DNA of 64,000 nt from Rhabdophis nuchalis. Its lineage: Eukaryota; Chordata; Lepidosauria; Squamata; Natricidae. The stretch is taken from the NCBI GenBank assembly GCA_039707465.1, contig CM077646.1, positions 79,570,715 to 79,634,714 of the forward strand. The letters run 5' to 3'. The notes under the pieces are model-generated. The model did not search any database, had not been told where the DNA came from, and worked only from the letters and a program-made list of their open reading frames with translations. Made by a program: the position numbers and the translations under genes. This document shows, piece after piece, positions 11,586 through 23,195 of this stretch. Position 1 is the first letter of the stretch. The number at the start of each line of letters is the position of its first letter.

Positions 11586-11925
11586 AATGTATAAATATAT
11601 GGATATGGATATGCATACAGTATGTATATTGTGTTCTTCTACAACAAAATTGAGCTACCTGTTATATGTCTGAATCCTGGACAGAGAGGTAGAGGCAATA
11701 GATCATGCTTTCTAAGAATTTCATTAGGATGTTTAAACCCAGTACGAAAGACCAGACTAAGAAATAGACACCATGGATATCTAAAGCTACTTTTATTGGA
11801 AGAGTTATAATAACTATCTCGCAAGACCTTTTCTCCCTCTTTTGTCTAAACTACCTCCTTGGCCTGGGCTCAAGTCTTCTATATTTGATTATTGCCTCAT
11901 TAGGGGATCTTCTCTCTGCCCTTCA

Positions 11926-12062
11926 ATAGCAATAGCAATAACCCTTGAACTTATATACCACTTCACCCGAATTTTGATCATGTGATTTAAAGGATGCTGC
12001 AACTGTTTTTCAATGCTATTGTATGTTCAAAAGGTCACTTAAGTCAAGAACTACTTGTACAT
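11926..12062. repeat. possible fragments of old dispersed repeats
   Basis: A run of AGCAAT units followed by 'cttatataccacttca', then 'gaattttgatcatgtgattt' to 'gtcaagaactacttgta'. I recall similar stretches as parts of old reptile interspersed repeats, but I cannot name the family from this sequence. Confidence 0.3.
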
Positions 12063-13009
12063 CGTTCAATCATCAACTGTTTGGAAATAACTTGTGTAAG
12101 TAAGAACATTAGAATGCTCATAGAAAAAAAATAAAGCAGTGAAAAATTAGAATTAGTGGTTGGAAAAGAAACTATGGACTTTTCAACAGGAGAGGCATCT
12201 TTCCAGGGTGATTCATTATCGCCCTTATTATTTGTCATTGCTATGATTTCCCCTTTCAATGATTTTGAAAAAAGAAATCTTGACTATCACAAAAATGTTA
12301 ATTAAATGTCACATTTGTTTCATATGGGTTATATTATATGAAGTTATGGATAATCAGAAATTGAAATCCAGTCATTGACAAACACTTTAAGAATTTTTAG
12401 CACAGATATAGAATGGAATTTGATCGAAAAATATGCTACATTAACAATAAATTGATATAAAATCACAAACAGTAATAGAATTGAAATGCTGTGAAGTTCA
12501 TCAGGAGCCACCCAAATGTTGCTCACATGTAACTAAGCATTTTGCAGCTGGATGACTTCAAGCATGGACAAATAAAACTGCTAAACACAAAATTTGAATG
12601 GTGGCAACACCATCAAACCATCAATACCTTGGCCATATATGTAATATGATACACTATTTGGAATTATTAACCAGACACAAGTCAAGTAAACCAGAGGTTT
12701 ACTTCAAGTCAAGCGAACTGTCGAATAAGAAAGGTGTGCATTGGCTGATTATGTAAAAGATAGCTAAGAATAAGTAGTGATGCAAGTTAAAAATTGGAAC
12801 TTTCTAAATGTACAGAAAACAAAAACTGAATAAAGAAACAATGTAATAAAAATATGAACAGAATGCTGGCGAGGAAAATCATCATGTGGGTCAATTTCTG
12901 CAGAAGAGGAAGGGAAAATGGATAAAGATAAAACATGGCAATAAGTGGCTTGGTTGTAACCCCAAAACATCTCGTGCACCACTTGAACACCACTGGCATT
13001 GTCAAATCA
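12063..13009. other. unannotated, possibly LINE-derived stretch
   Basis: There is no clear element. The region lies just upstream of the R4/Dong-like cluster and may contain heavily decayed LINE sequence, but no motif can be read. Confidence 0.3.
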
Positions 13010-13177
13010 CCAATTGCAAAGCTTTATTTGAAACAGTTTACATCCTGCAACAATACCTTTAATAGCATCAAACAACATCACTACTGTCTCAGGTCCTTGG
13101 TAAGGATTTGATAGGTGGATTACAATGCCAAATCCAATCTAAACATCTGGCTTACTGTTCAATAAACCATAATAATA
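13010..13177 (+). mobile_element. possible R4/Dong-like LINE 3' end
   Basis: The stretch 'tcaggtccttggtaaggatt' and its surroundings resemble the corresponding 3' segment of the next copy (near 16770). Like that copy it ends in an AAT-type tract, here only a few units. It is short and diverged, so the call is tentative. Confidence 0.35.
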
Positions 13178-13184
13178 ATGATAA

Positions 13185-13677
13185 TAATAACAAGTTGTTG
13201 AAAATAAGAAGGTGAAGATCTTGTGGGACTTTCGACTACAGATGGCTCATACTTGGAACACAACAAGCCAGATATCACAGTTGTCAAAAAATGAAATGTG
13301 CAATTTATTAATATCGCCTTACTGGGAAATGCCAGAGTCAAAGAAAAAGAACTGGAAAAATCATGAAATATTGTGACCTGGCCATCTGGCCAACCATGGC
13401 TGAAACCTCTAACAGTGATGCCCATTCTCATTTTGGGCACTTGGTACCATGTCCAATAATTTTACAAAATACATCAAGAAGTTGCAGCTTCCTGCTGTAG
13501 CGCCAGTGGAGCTGCAAAGAACTGCGCTACTCAGAAAAACATAAATTTTAAGGAGATACTTGGTTGATACCTAGGATGCGGGCAGTAACCCGTATCAACC
13601 ATCAGTGGCAGTCAATGATATCCATGATACATTTTTAAATGTTCAGTTGACTGAGTTTCATGTTTAATAAATAAAAC
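13185..13677 (+). mobile_element. R4/Dong-like LINE C-terminal fragment
   Basis: The plus-strand frame reads ENKKVKILWDFRLQMAHTWN and then SFWALGTMSNNFTKYIKKL and VELQRTALLRKT, with several stops. This is the C-terminal part of an R4/Dong-clade ORF, overlapping the endonuclease region and the tail also seen at 15990-16860. It runs directly into a long (AAT)n tract at 13678. It carries no catalytic capacity. Confidence 0.6.
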
Positions 13678-13833
<156 letters not shown>

Positions 13834-13854
13834 GCTCTGAGGAGCTTTACCTTG

Positions 13855-16800
13855 CATGGTGGAGTGGCTTGCATGCTCTAGTGATCCTAAGGGCTATCCT
13901 GAACAGGTGCAACCATATCAGACAGATCTTAGGTGAAGGGCCAAACAAAATTTGCTCCAAAACCCATTCAAACATGGTGAGTATGAAAAAAAATGAAATT
14001 TATTCCGGCTAAACCATCATCCAGATTAACAAGGGTTCCGTTGGATGCTCCTCTGCGCAAAATGAGCTACAGGGCTCAGCTGCCTCTGCTAGGCAACCAG
14101 GGCTTGGAGATGACAAGCTACTGGAAGAAAAAGTGAAAAAGCGAAAAATCTGGACTAGGGAAGGAAACATCTTTATTATGAAAGCTTACTATCAGTCTGA
14201 GCCAGCAAAACGTGGATTTCAAAAATGAATGTATCAGATTTGGAGGGTGAACAACATGGACTGTGATATCAGTGAACAAAGGCTAATAGACCAACAACGT
14301 GTAATTCTAAGCCACAAATTTTTCACTACAGCAGAATTAATAGGAATTGAAGAGAAAGCAACCAATGGTCTGAGTATACCAACAAAGAAGAGTAACATCA
14401 AGAATGATTTGCAGACTCAAAAGCAAACTGAGAAAGAAAGGGAGGAAGAGGATATTGAAATGGATGAAGATAAAGAACAAGGAACAACTGAAGAACAAAC
14501 ACCAACAGATAGTGCTCAATTAGCTGAGAAAATAAAGCATCAAATGGAAGATGCTGAAAGAACACGTTTGCCAAAGTTGAACCAAGTGAACCGGAATGAA
14601 TTGAGAAATGTACTAAAAAAGGTCAATGAGCCTGTGCAAACCATCTGAACCACTACAGTAGCTGAAACAAACCAACTGATGTATGCAGCAGCCTTCATAA
14701 CCACCAAAGAATTGGGTTTGAAAATACAAAAGAACCAAAGAGACAAGAAGAGGAAGCCTAAGTGGAAACTTCAGTTGGAATTGAAGATTCAGGGTGATTC
14801 CCTTTCACCCCTACTTTTTATACTGTCAATGCTACCACTGACAATCATTTTGAAGAAGATAAACTGTGGATACGAATTTGCGAAGAAAGGACTGAAAAGT
14901 TCGCACTTGATGTACATGGATGATTTGAAGCTGTTTGGTAAAACAAAAGCTGAACTGAATTTATTAATTGAAAACACAAAAGAAGTTAGCCAAGACATTG
15001 ATATGCAGTTTGGAATTGACAAATGTGCAACAATGGCAACCAAAGCAGGCAAGGTCATAGAAGATGATGGAATAGAACTTGAAAATGAAGAAATGATAAA
15101 GGCAGTAAAACCAGTAGAAGGTACTTGGGGATTTTAGAGGCCTCTGACTTAATGCATAATAAAGTCAAGGAATTAACTTCAGCCAAGTACATCCGATTAA
15201 TTCATAAGATATTAAAGTCCAAATTAACGGGAGGAAACATCATAAAATCCATAAATACCTGGGCTATATCTGTGATTCGATATTCTGCAGGAATAATTGA
15301 CTGGACCCAGATGGAATTGGACAATTTGGACAGAAAAATGAGGAAGCTTATGACAATGAATCATGCTTTGCACCGTAAAAATGATGTTGACCAATTATAT
15401 CTACCAAGAGCAGAGGGTGGTCGAGGACTCCTACAAGTAAAGCAGATTGTGGAAGAAGAAAGACACAGCTTGAATGATTACATCCAGAAAAGTGAAGAAC
15501 CAATGATTAAGGAAATAAATAAAGGAGGCCTTTTAAAGACAACTAAGTCAAAAGCTGAATATAAGAAACAAGTAATTGAGAAGTGAGCTGAAAATTGGAA
15601 AAGCAAAGCTATGCATAGCCAATACTTGAAAAGTATTGAAGGCAAAGCTGACCAAAAACTAACTTGGAACTGGTTAAGATCAGGAGTACTGAAAAAAGAA
15701 ACAGAAGGCTTTATTTTGGCAGGTCAAGAACAAGCCTTAGCCACAAAATGCATGAAGGCAAAAATTCAACATGTTACCATCAACAGCAAATGTCGCCTCT
15801 GTAATGAGAAAGATGAGACAGTCGACCACTTGATCAGTGGGTGCAGCAAAATTTCAAAAACTGACTACCTAAAACGCCATGACCGCATTGCTAAGATCAT
15901 TCACTGGAAATTGTTCCAAAAGTTTGGAATTGAGTACAGCAAAAACCACTGGGACCATCAGGTTTAGAAGGTTTTTAGAGAATGAGAAAGTCAAGATCTT
16001 GTGGGACTTCAGAATTCACACTTGGCACTTGGCCTACAACACACGTGACATAACAATAGTTGAAAAGAAAAAAGTATGGTTCGTTGACATTGCAATACCT
16101 GGTGATGCACAAATTCGACCAGTTCGCTCCCACAGAGAGGGCCTCCTCAGGGTGCCGTTGGCCAGGCAATGTTGGCTGGTGACCCCTAGGGGGAGAGCCT
16201 TCTCTGTGGTGGCTCCTGCCCTCTGGAATGACCTACCCATTGACCTACGCATGACCACGGACCTGCGCCTCTTCCGTCGGGCCTTGAAGACCTATTTATT
16301 TCGTGCGGCTGGCCTGGTGTAGTTTTTAAATGGTTTTTAGTAGGGTTTTATTAAGGTTTTAGAACAGGCCAACCATTTAATATATTTTTAAACGTATTTT
16401 ATGTATTTTATATTTTATACCACTGATTTTTATTGCTGCCTGTACACCGCCCTGAGTCCCGGAAGGGAGAAGGGTGGTATAAAAATTTAATAAATAAATA
16501 AAATTAAACAAACAAACAAATAAACAAACAAACAAACAAACAAACAAAATTGAAAATAAGCAGCAAGAAAAAATCACAAAGTACCGGGACTTGCAAATTG
16601 AAGTTGAGCAACTGTGGAAAAATAAATTGTAATTGGAGCCCTTGGAGCAATACCTAAAGGGCTACCTCACTATTTGGGAATTCTAAATTTACCTGACTTG
16701 AACATTCTGATTCTACAAAAAAACCACCCTACTTGGAACAGCTTATACCCTCTGACATTATCTTAACAGTTCTTAGGTCCTTGGTTAGGACTCCAGCTGT

Positions 16801-16870
16801 TGAGTTACCAACCAGCCCCAAAGGCTGTGAATCTCACCAAAGACTAACCACAGAATAATAATAATAATTA
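13855..16870 (+). mobile_element. R4/Dong-like LINE with RLE endonuclease, decayed, split by L2
   Basis: A long plus-strand non-LTR element with a C-terminal restriction-like endonuclease, as in the R4/Dong/Rex6 clade. Pieces in order are: an N-terminal region (KAYYQSEPAKRGFQ, stop, MYQIWR; frame 14229-14648); a junction where most of the RT is missing; RT motifs GDSLSPLLFILS and YMDDLKLF (14679-15137); the RT-thumb-like region INTWAISVIRYSAGIIDWTQ (15125-15586); a CCHC knuckle CRLCNEKDETVDHLISGC (15611-15967); and the endonuclease ILWDFRIHTW to VDIAIPGDAQI (15879-16116). An L2 3' end (16117-16500) then interrupts it. The ORF resumes at about 16555 with KITKYRDLQIEVEQLW and reads to a short AAT tail near 16855-16870. 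Frameshifts and the missing RT core make it a pseudo-element. Confidence 0.75.
16117..16548 (+). mobile_element. L2-clade LINE 3' end inside R4-like element
   Basis: A 5'-truncated plus-strand L2: RPVRSHREGLLRVPLARQCW, TPRGRAFSVVAPALWNDLP and a stop at about 16322, then the 3' UTR ('cctgagtcccggaagggaga') and a TAAA/CAAA tail. It fuses in frame with the R4-like endonuclease, giving one apparent 147-codon ORF (15879-16322). That ORF is an insertion accident. A short shared caaatt/caaaatt at the two edges is the likely target duplication. Confidence 0.85.
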
Positions 16871-16879
16871 AATTGCTAG

Positions 16880-17500
16880 AACTGAACAGATTCAAAGTAT
16901 AGATTGTGCAAAGAAAGAGAAGAAATATACTCAACCTGTGCAAGAAAATGATAAAAACTGACAACAACACAACACAATAGCCAAAATTATTCACTGGAAC
17001 ATCTGTAAAAATTATTATGTGTCAGTAACTAAAAAATGAGTGAAATTGAAAAAATAATACAAAATGTGGAGGCTAAAATATTGTGGAATTTCTGAATACA
17101 GAGTGATAAAGTCTTGGCTCATAACACACCAGATTTAATTGTGGTTGAAAGGAAGAAAGTGTGGATAATTGATGTGGCAATACCAGAGAATAGTAGAATA
17201 GAAGACAGAGAATAAGAGAAGATCACAAAGTATCAAGATCTAAAAATCAGAATTGAAAGATTGTGGCATGAAACGGCCATGGTGGTCCACACTGTGTGCC
17301 ATACCCAAAAAATTTGGATGCTACTTAGAAAATCTGCACATTGGCAAAATTTCCAACTGTCAATTAAAGAAGACCACACTGCTTGGATCCACACATATAT
17401 TACCCTGATACATTACGACCTCCTAGGATCTTGGGGAAAACTCAAAGTATATGAAGGTCAACACCAGCTAAAGAACAAACAATTGTGATTTCACATTGTT
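16880..17500 (+). mobile_element. R4/Dong-like LINE endonuclease fragment
   Basis: A separate, diverged R4/Dong-like C-terminus. The plus strand near 17071-17265 reads AKILWNF, stop, IQSDKVLAHNTPDLIVVERK, then KVWIIDVAIPENSRIEDRE, stop, EKITKYQDLKIRIERLW. The PD...D pattern expected for the restriction-like endonuclease is kept here (PDLIVV...IIDVA), unlike in the neighbouring copy. Stops show it is dead. An open frame at 17261-17488 continues from it without recognisable homology. Confidence 0.6.
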
Positions 17501-18660
17501 GTATATATAATGACCATTATTGTCTAACCAAATAATATCACAAAAATGTCTGTGTGGAGATGCACTTGCAATTAATATTTTGCATCCCTTCTCTTAGGGC
17601 TAAGCTACGCTAGGATCTATGTTTCCCTTCACTTTGTTTTAACACAGTACAAAGAGGAAGGATTTATAAACTCATTAATAAAATGCAGTAAAACTACACA
17701 ATCCTTTTTCCTTGCATAGCATTTTCATTGTTTAGTTTGAGAGAAATATAAGATGTTGCTGTTTTTCAGAGGTGTTTGCATTTACGTGGAGAAAGCATAT
17801 GTGTAAAAGTAGAATATTAAATGACATTTTTTTGTATTGCTATCAAAAGCAAACCACATACTTCACCATTTTATTATTAAGAAAGAGCCATTACTGATAG
17901 CAAACTGTTTATCTGGTATACTATTTTCATATTATAAAATGACAGACTCATATGTGAAAATTGGGTTCACTACAATAGAAATCAATATTTAGATCCTCAA
18001 ATCCTTAAACAGGTTTTTTGTTTAATGTAACCATTTTAAAGTCTTTTATAGTTGAAGGCCTTCAGTATTCTAGCAGTGAAGCAATTACATGAAAATAATA
18101 CAAATTGGCTTCCTTCCAGTTCCATACAATCATGATAATTGGAAGGGTCGAGAATGTATATTTTCATAAGCGATTAGATTGTTACTGGGATCCAGACTGA
18201 GCTAAGCAGCAGTACAGATGATTAGTAATTCTGGAAATGTTTACTAGACGTAGCTGTTGTGACTCAAATATCATCTTACCTCAAAGCATTTGAAAATCCA
18301 CCCACAGAAGAATTATTGTCGTGCTTTGGTTGCTCCTAAGCAACACAAATTTAACTTTGGGCTCTAAATCTCAAAGTTATTTTGAGATCCTTTTAGGATA
18401 TTGACTGTTTTTAGAATCATAATTCATTTTAAATACTTTTCCCTTTCCCAATTGTTTTGCTATGAACCTATGGAATAGTGTCACATCTCAGGTCAACAAA
18501 TGTGTTCTATATGCTTATGTTCTATAATGCTCTATACAATTGAAAGTCACACAGTAGATAAAACTACATTGTAGCTACAGTTTAGTCAAGCTTTCTTCAG
18601 AGAGCAACAGAAATGAAATTAAATCCATGTTTTGAATTCATAATTCTATCATTTTCTAGA
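17501..18660. other. unannotated stretch
   Basis: AT-rich DNA with no recognised repeat and no long frame. Confidence 0.45.
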
Positions 18661-21108
18661 ATTTATTTTATTTATTTTATTTTATTAAATTTATACCCTG
18701 CCCTTCTCCAAACGGACCCAGGGCGGCGCACAGGGATGTTAAAATACATATAAAACATATAAAATTTTAAAAAACTTATTCTAATAGACCCTGCGCTAAA
18801 AACCGAATTTAAAAAACCCAAATTTAAAACTATCTAAGAGTCAGTAATGGGGGTTATGCTAGGCCGGCTAGATGGAATAGGTGTGTCTTCAGACACTTGC
18901 GGAAGAGGCGGAGGTCAGAGATGGTGCGGAGTTCAGGGGGTAGGTCGTTCCAAAGGGAAGGGCCCGCCACAGAGAAGGCTCTTCCCCTGGGTGTCGCCAG
19001 TCGGCATTGTCCAGCCGACGGCACCCTGAGGAGGCCCTCTCTGTGGGAGCGTATCGGTCTGAGGGATGTATGGGGCAGGAGGCGGTCTCGCATATAACTA
19101 GGCCCCGAGCCATGGAGCGCTTTAAAGATGGTCGTTAAAACCTTGAAGCGCACCCGAAAGACCACAGGGAGCCAGTGCAGCTCGCACAGGATAGGTGTTA
19201 TGTGGGAGTGTCTAGGCGCTCCCGTAATCACCCGCGCGGCTGCGTTCTGGACTAGCTGCAGCTTTCGGGTGCACCTCAAGGGGAGCCCCATGTAGAGAGC
19301 ATTACAGTAGTCAAGTCGAGAGGTGACGAGTGCTTGAGTGACTGTGCGTAAGGCACCCCGGTCCAGTAAGGGGCGCAATTGGCGCATCAGGCGTACCTGA
19401 TGGAATGCCCCCCTGGCCACGGCTGCCACATGATCTTCCATAGACAGCCGGGAATCCAGGAGGACACCCAAATTGCGCGCCCTCTCCACGGGGGCCGGTG
19501 TTTCGCCCCCAATGGCCAGAATTGGAATAATCTGGCTGAACCGGGGCGCCGGAAGCCACAGCCACTCAGTCTTGGACGGGTTGAGCCTGAGTTTGTTACC
19601 ACCCATCCAGATCCGTACGGCCTCCAAACACCGGGACATAACCTCGACGGCATCGTTGGGGTGGTCTGGGGTGGATATGTACAACTGAGTATCATCAGCG
19701 TACAGATGATATCCCACCCCAAAACCACGGATGATCTCACCCAGCGGCTTCATATATGTGTTGAACAGTAAGGGCGAGAGGACCGACCCCTGAGGAACCC
19801 CACATATGAGGGACCTCGAGGCCGACCTCTGCCCCCCTGTCAACACATATTGCGACCGACCAGAGAGGTAGGATGAGAACAACCGCAGAACGGTGCCTCC
19901 CAACCCCAACCTCCCCAGTCGGTGCAATAGGATACCATGGTCGATGGTATCAAAAGCCGCTGAGAGGTCTAATAGGACTAGGATAGAGGAATATCCTCTA
20001 TCCCGCGCCCTCCAGAGATCATCAACCAACGCGACCAATGCCGTCTCGGTGCTGTGCCCGGGTCGGAAGCCGGACTGGCGCGGGTCTCGATAATCAACTT
20101 CCTCCAAGTGTCGCGGAAACTGTTGGGCCACCACACTCTCAACAACCTTCACTAAAAAGTGGAGGTTGGAGACGGGACGATAGTTCTCTAATAATGCTGG
20201 ATCCAGGGACGGCTTCTTGAGGAGGGGCCTCACCACCGCCTCTTTCAGGACGGCAGGCAAGGACCCCTCACTCAAAGATGCGTTGACAATGCCCTGGAGC
20301 CAGCCTCGTGTCGTCTCCCAGGATGCCAGTACAAGCCAGGAGGGACATGGGTCCAATAAACATGTGGTAGCCCTAAGTCTCTTTGACAGCTTGTCCATAT
20401 CCTCGGTGGTAACAAAATCAAACTCCTCCCAGGATGGTGTCACAAGAACAGCCTCGGCCTGCTCGACTGGACCACTGTCGATGGAGGGTAGCTCGTTCCG
20501 AATCCGAGTGATTTTCTCCTGCAGATAAATCCCAAATTCCTCTGCTCGACCCTGTAAAGGGGCTTCCCGCGGCCTCTGTTGAAGGAGGGAGCGGGTCACC
20601 CCAAACAGGGCGGCAGGGCGGTTATCTGCGGATGCAATAAGAGTGGCGCAATACTCACGTTTGGCCACTTTTATCGCCACTAAGTAAGTCCTAATATGGT
20701 CTCTCACTAGTGTTCGGTCGGCTTCGGAGTGAGAAGATCTCCATCTGCTCTCTAGACGTCTCTTGTGGCGCTTCATCTCCCTAAGCCCCTCGGTAAACCA
20801 AGGAGCCCAGGTGGTTCGTCGCCGCAAGAGAGGCCGCAAGGGCGCAACTCGGTCCAAGGCCCCCGTGGCCGCACTTAACCATGCAGCCACTAGGTCCTCA
20901 GTCGAGTCGCGGGGCAAGTCCACAGGAATTGGCCCAAGCTCCCTCTGGAACCTTATCGGGTCCATCAGGAGCCTGGGGCGGAACCATATAGGAATGTCCG
21001 GTTCCGCCTCCCCGCAGTGAGGTGCAGCGATCGGAAAGTCGAGCCGAAGGAGAGCGTGATCTGTCCATGACAGGGGTGTGATGACTAAATCCCCTATTCC
21101 CAGATCAG
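18661..21108 (-). mobile_element. L2-clade LINE, 5'-truncated, intact RT frame
   Basis: Minus-strand L2 of about 2.45 kb. From left to right on the plus strand it has an ATTTT/TTTA tail (18661-18690), a 3' UTR ending at about 18850, then the coding region up to about 21108, where L2 homology stops inside the endonuclease domain (SDLGIGDLVITPLSWTDH). Neither end shows an obvious duplication. Compared with the 970-codon copy at 46179-49091 it lacks most of the endonuclease but keeps all of the RT. Confidence 0.9.
18854..21106 (-). CDS. L2 ORF2: partial endonuclease + complete reverse transcriptase
   Basis: An uninterrupted retrotransposon frame (the open frame extends to 21133, but its first ~8 codons are flanking DNA). 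The product would be the L2 polyprotein that nicks target DNA and copies L2 RNA there. Visible features are the end of the APE-type endonuclease with its D-H pair in SWTDHALL (near residue 25), RT motif NYRPVSNLHFL, SGFRPGHSTETALVAL, LLDLSAAFDTIDHGILL, CGVPQGSVLSPLLFNTYM, and the catalytic YADD (near residue 475). Then come the post-RT region DYCNALYMGLPLRCTRKL and a normal terminus PELRTISDLRLFRK...LAGLA. With the endonuclease truncated it cannot be autonomous. The lack of stops over 2.2 kb points to recent insertion. Confidence 0.8.
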   Translation of the reverse strand, partial: DLGIGDLVITPLSWTDHALLRLDFPIAAPHCGEAEPDIPIWFRPRLLMDPIRFQRELGPIPVDLPRDSTEDLVAAWLSAATGALDRVAPLRPLLRRRTTWAPWFTEGLREMKRHKRRLESRWRSSHSEADRTLVRDHIRTYLVAIKVAKREYCATLIASADNRPAALFGVTRSLLQQRPREAPLQGRAEEFGIYLQEKITRIRNELPSIDSGPVEQAEAVLVTPSWEEFDFVTTEDMDKLSKRLRATTCLLDPCPSWLVLASWETTRGWLQGIVNASLSEGSLPAVLKEAVVRPLLKKPSLDPALLENYRPVSNLHFLVKVVESVVAQQFPRHLEEVDYRDPRQSGFRPGHSTETALVALVDDLWRARDRGYSSILVLLDLSAAFDTIDHGILLHRLGRLGLGGTVLRLFSSYLSGRSQYVLTGGQRSASRSLICGVPQGSVLSPLLFNTYMKPLGEIIRGFGVGYHLYADDTQLYISTPDHPNDAVEVMSRCLEAVRIWMGGNKLRLNPSKTEWLWLPAPRFSQIIPILAIGGETPAPVERARNLGVLLDSRLSMEDHVAAVARGAFHQVRLMRQLRPLLDRGALRTVTQALVTSRLDYCNALYMGLPLRCTRKLQLVQNAAARVITGAPRHSHITPILCELHWLPVVFRVRFKVLTTIFKALHGSGPSYMRDRLLPHTSLRPIRSHREGLLRVPSAGQCRLATPRGRAFSVAGPSLWNDLPPELRTISDLRLFRKCLKTHLFHLAGLA

Positions 21109-21379
21109 AATGATGATGAGTGAGGCAGCTCATCTTACTTTTTCATCTAAATCAATATGGTACAACACCTACATTGCACAAACTTTAGAAGGGGAAGAAG
21201 GCAAGAAGGCAATTTCAGATAAACTCTGTTCTAGAAGACAGAAACATACAAACAGAAAGCTGGAAATGAACAGAGTTTATGGCCCCGAAGTAATAGCCTT
21301 GAATTAAAAAGAGCAAATCTTTCAAAACTACAATGCTTTTAAACATTATGTTATTGCTCAGACTACACTTAATTTACTA

Positions 21380-22160
21380 CACCTGATTTACCAGTTGCGT
21401 CCCTTTCTAGATCGAGATGCCCTGCGCACAGTCACTCACGCCCTTGGCTCTTCCCGTCTGCACTACTGCAATGCTCTTTACATGGGGCTCCCCTTGAAGA
21501 GCACCTGGAGGCTTCAACTGGTCCAGAATGTGGCCGCACAGGTAATTATGGGGGTGACGCAACGCTCCCATGTAACACCCCTCCTGCGTGAGCTGCACTT
21601 GCTTCCGGTGGTTTTCCAGGTGCGATTCAAGGTGTTGGTTACCATCTTTAAAGCACTCCATGGCTTAGGACCTGGGTACCTACGAGATCGCCTTCTGCCA
21701 CCGAGAGCCTCCCACCGGCCTGTACGCTCCCATAGAGAGGGTCTCCTCATGGTGCCGTCGGCTAGACAATGTTGACTGGCGACACCCAGGGGGAGAGCCT
21801 TCTCCGTGGGAGCACCTGCCCTCTGGAACGAATTGCCCCCGGAATTAAGAACTATCCCTGACTTACGCACCTTCTGCCGCGGTCTCAAAACTTTTCTCTT
21901 TCAACAAGTCGGGCTGGCATAAAGCATGATTTTTAAATTTTTAAATTTAAATTTTTAAATTTAAATTTCTATTATTTTAATCAGGGTTAGTTTGGTTTTT
22001 TTTCCACGTTATGGCCAAAATTTTAATTATGTCTTTTAAAAGCTTTAAAAATATAGAACTTTTATATATTTGTTTTTATATAGTTATATATCTGTTTTTA
22101 TTTTGGCTGTACACTGCCCTGAGTCCTTTGGGAGTAGGGCGGTATAAAAAACAAATAAAC
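21380..22160 (+). mobile_element. L2-clade LINE, 5'-truncated
   Basis: Plus-strand post-RT portion of L2: LIYQLRPFLDRDALRTVTHA, YCNALYMGLPLKSTWRLQLV, then an in-frame TGA near 21774 (after SARQC, where relatives have R or W), and continuing LATPRGRAFSVGAPALWNEL to QQVGLA. The 3' UTR has 'ccctgagtcctttgggag' and ends in ACAAATAAACTCTAAA repeats. Its orientation is opposite to the preceding L2. Confidence 0.85.
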
Positions 22161-22202
22161 TCTAAACTCTAAACTTAATCAAGATAATAAAGGAGTTATT
22201 GT

Positions 22203-22302
22203 AATGGATGGATGGATGGATGGATGGATGGATGGATGGAAGGAAGGAAGGAAGGAAGGAAGGAAGGAAGGAAGGAAGGAAGGAAGGAAGGAAGGAAGGA
22301 AA
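22203..22302. repeat. (GGAT)n-(GGAA)n microsatellite
   Basis: About nine GGAT units followed by about fifteen GGAA units. It lies 40 bp beyond the L2 3' end, so it may have been seeded by it. Confidence 0.95.
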
Positions 22303-22708
22303 GGTTGCTAACCTTCAACCTCTCAGATGACTCAATCAAACTGCTCCATGATTTTACATCTGTTGCAATGTAGTGATACCATGATGTTAAATATCTACCA
22401 ATTCTCCTTGCTCAAATATTATAAATACAACAAATTAAAAGGGGGATACATAGCTACTTTCATTGGCCCCTGGCAATGATATACAGATCCTGTTGACACT
22501 ACATTCTGGCTCATTTCTGTAGCAATGGCCCTCTTCTAGATAGTTGTAAATAATAAAGCCAGAATGGCATATGGAAAATCCAGTCAAGTATCTTGAGAAA
22601 TGCAACTTTCCCCAGCTACAGGAATATGCCCAATGTACTCCTGGATTTCATTTGTAATAACCCACAGTTGACAAGATGCTAATTTATGCTCGATACTGAA
22701 ACTTTCAT
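22303..22708. other. unannotated stretch
   Basis: I see nothing recognisable here. Confidence 0.4.
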
Positions 22709-22710
22709 TA

Positions 22711-23190
22711 CTGTATTTTTCGGAGTATGAGATTCACCTTTTTTCCTCTAAAAAGAGGCTGAAAATCTGGGTGTGTCTTATACATCGAATACAGCATTTT
22801 TTGCCTCCCGAAACCCTACCCCCTTCACCAAAATGGCTGTGCATAGCCTTAGAGAGGCTTTCAGAGAGCTCCTGGGGGCTGGGGAAGGCAGAAATGAGCC
22901 TAAAATGGGCCGTTTTCGCCCCCCAGCCCCTAGCAGCACTCTATAAGCCTCCATAAGACTATGCATGCAATTTTTTTGACATAAAAATGGCCCATTTTCA
23001 CAAAAAACGGGCCGGTTTTTTGCTCAATTTTGCCCATCTCCCACCCTCCCAGGAGCACTCTGCAAGCCCCTGCAAGGCTATTCATGCCTTTTATTTGAAA
23101 AAAACGGGCCCGTTTTTGCAAAAAATGAGCTGTTTTGGGGAGGTTTGCAGAGTGCAAAAAACTTTTTTTTTCCTTTCGGAAGGCTGTTTA
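22711..23190. mobile_element. DNA-transposon-like element, left end (TIR 'ctgtatttttcggagtat')
   Basis: After a TA at 22709-22710 the sequence opens with ctgtatttttcggagtatga. Soon after comes the complementary-type motif gtgtgtcttatac, as in the element at 37625-38530. The interior has diverged ~110-120-bp units repeating 'gggccgttttcgccccccag'/'cgggcccgtttttgc' and 'agcactctgcaagcccctgc'. The right terminus is not found, so the element appears truncated. Class II is inferred from the TA and from the copy with both ends. Confidence 0.5.
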
Positions 23191-23195
23191 GTTAC

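Noticed and set aside
14229..14648. 139-codon acidic frame as a host gene
   Set aside because: It is the N-terminal region of the R4/Dong-like ORF (upstream KAYYQSEPAKRGFQ and downstream RT blocks follow in order).
15879..16322. 147-codon frame joining an R4-like endonuclease to an L2 C-terminus
   Set aside because: It looks like a fusion protein, but the L2 half is a 5'-truncated insertion and the R4-like ORF resumes after its tail.
19379..20528. Several plus-strand open frames of 60-130 codons opposite the L2
   Set aside because: They are antisense shadows of the GC-rich L2 coding strand, as shown by the same shadows recurring opposite every L2 copy (28672, 33698, 46704, 47509, 48076).
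22203..22302. Direct-repeat array as a CRISPR
   Set aside because: It is a simple GGAT/GGAA tetranucleotide repeat with no spacers.
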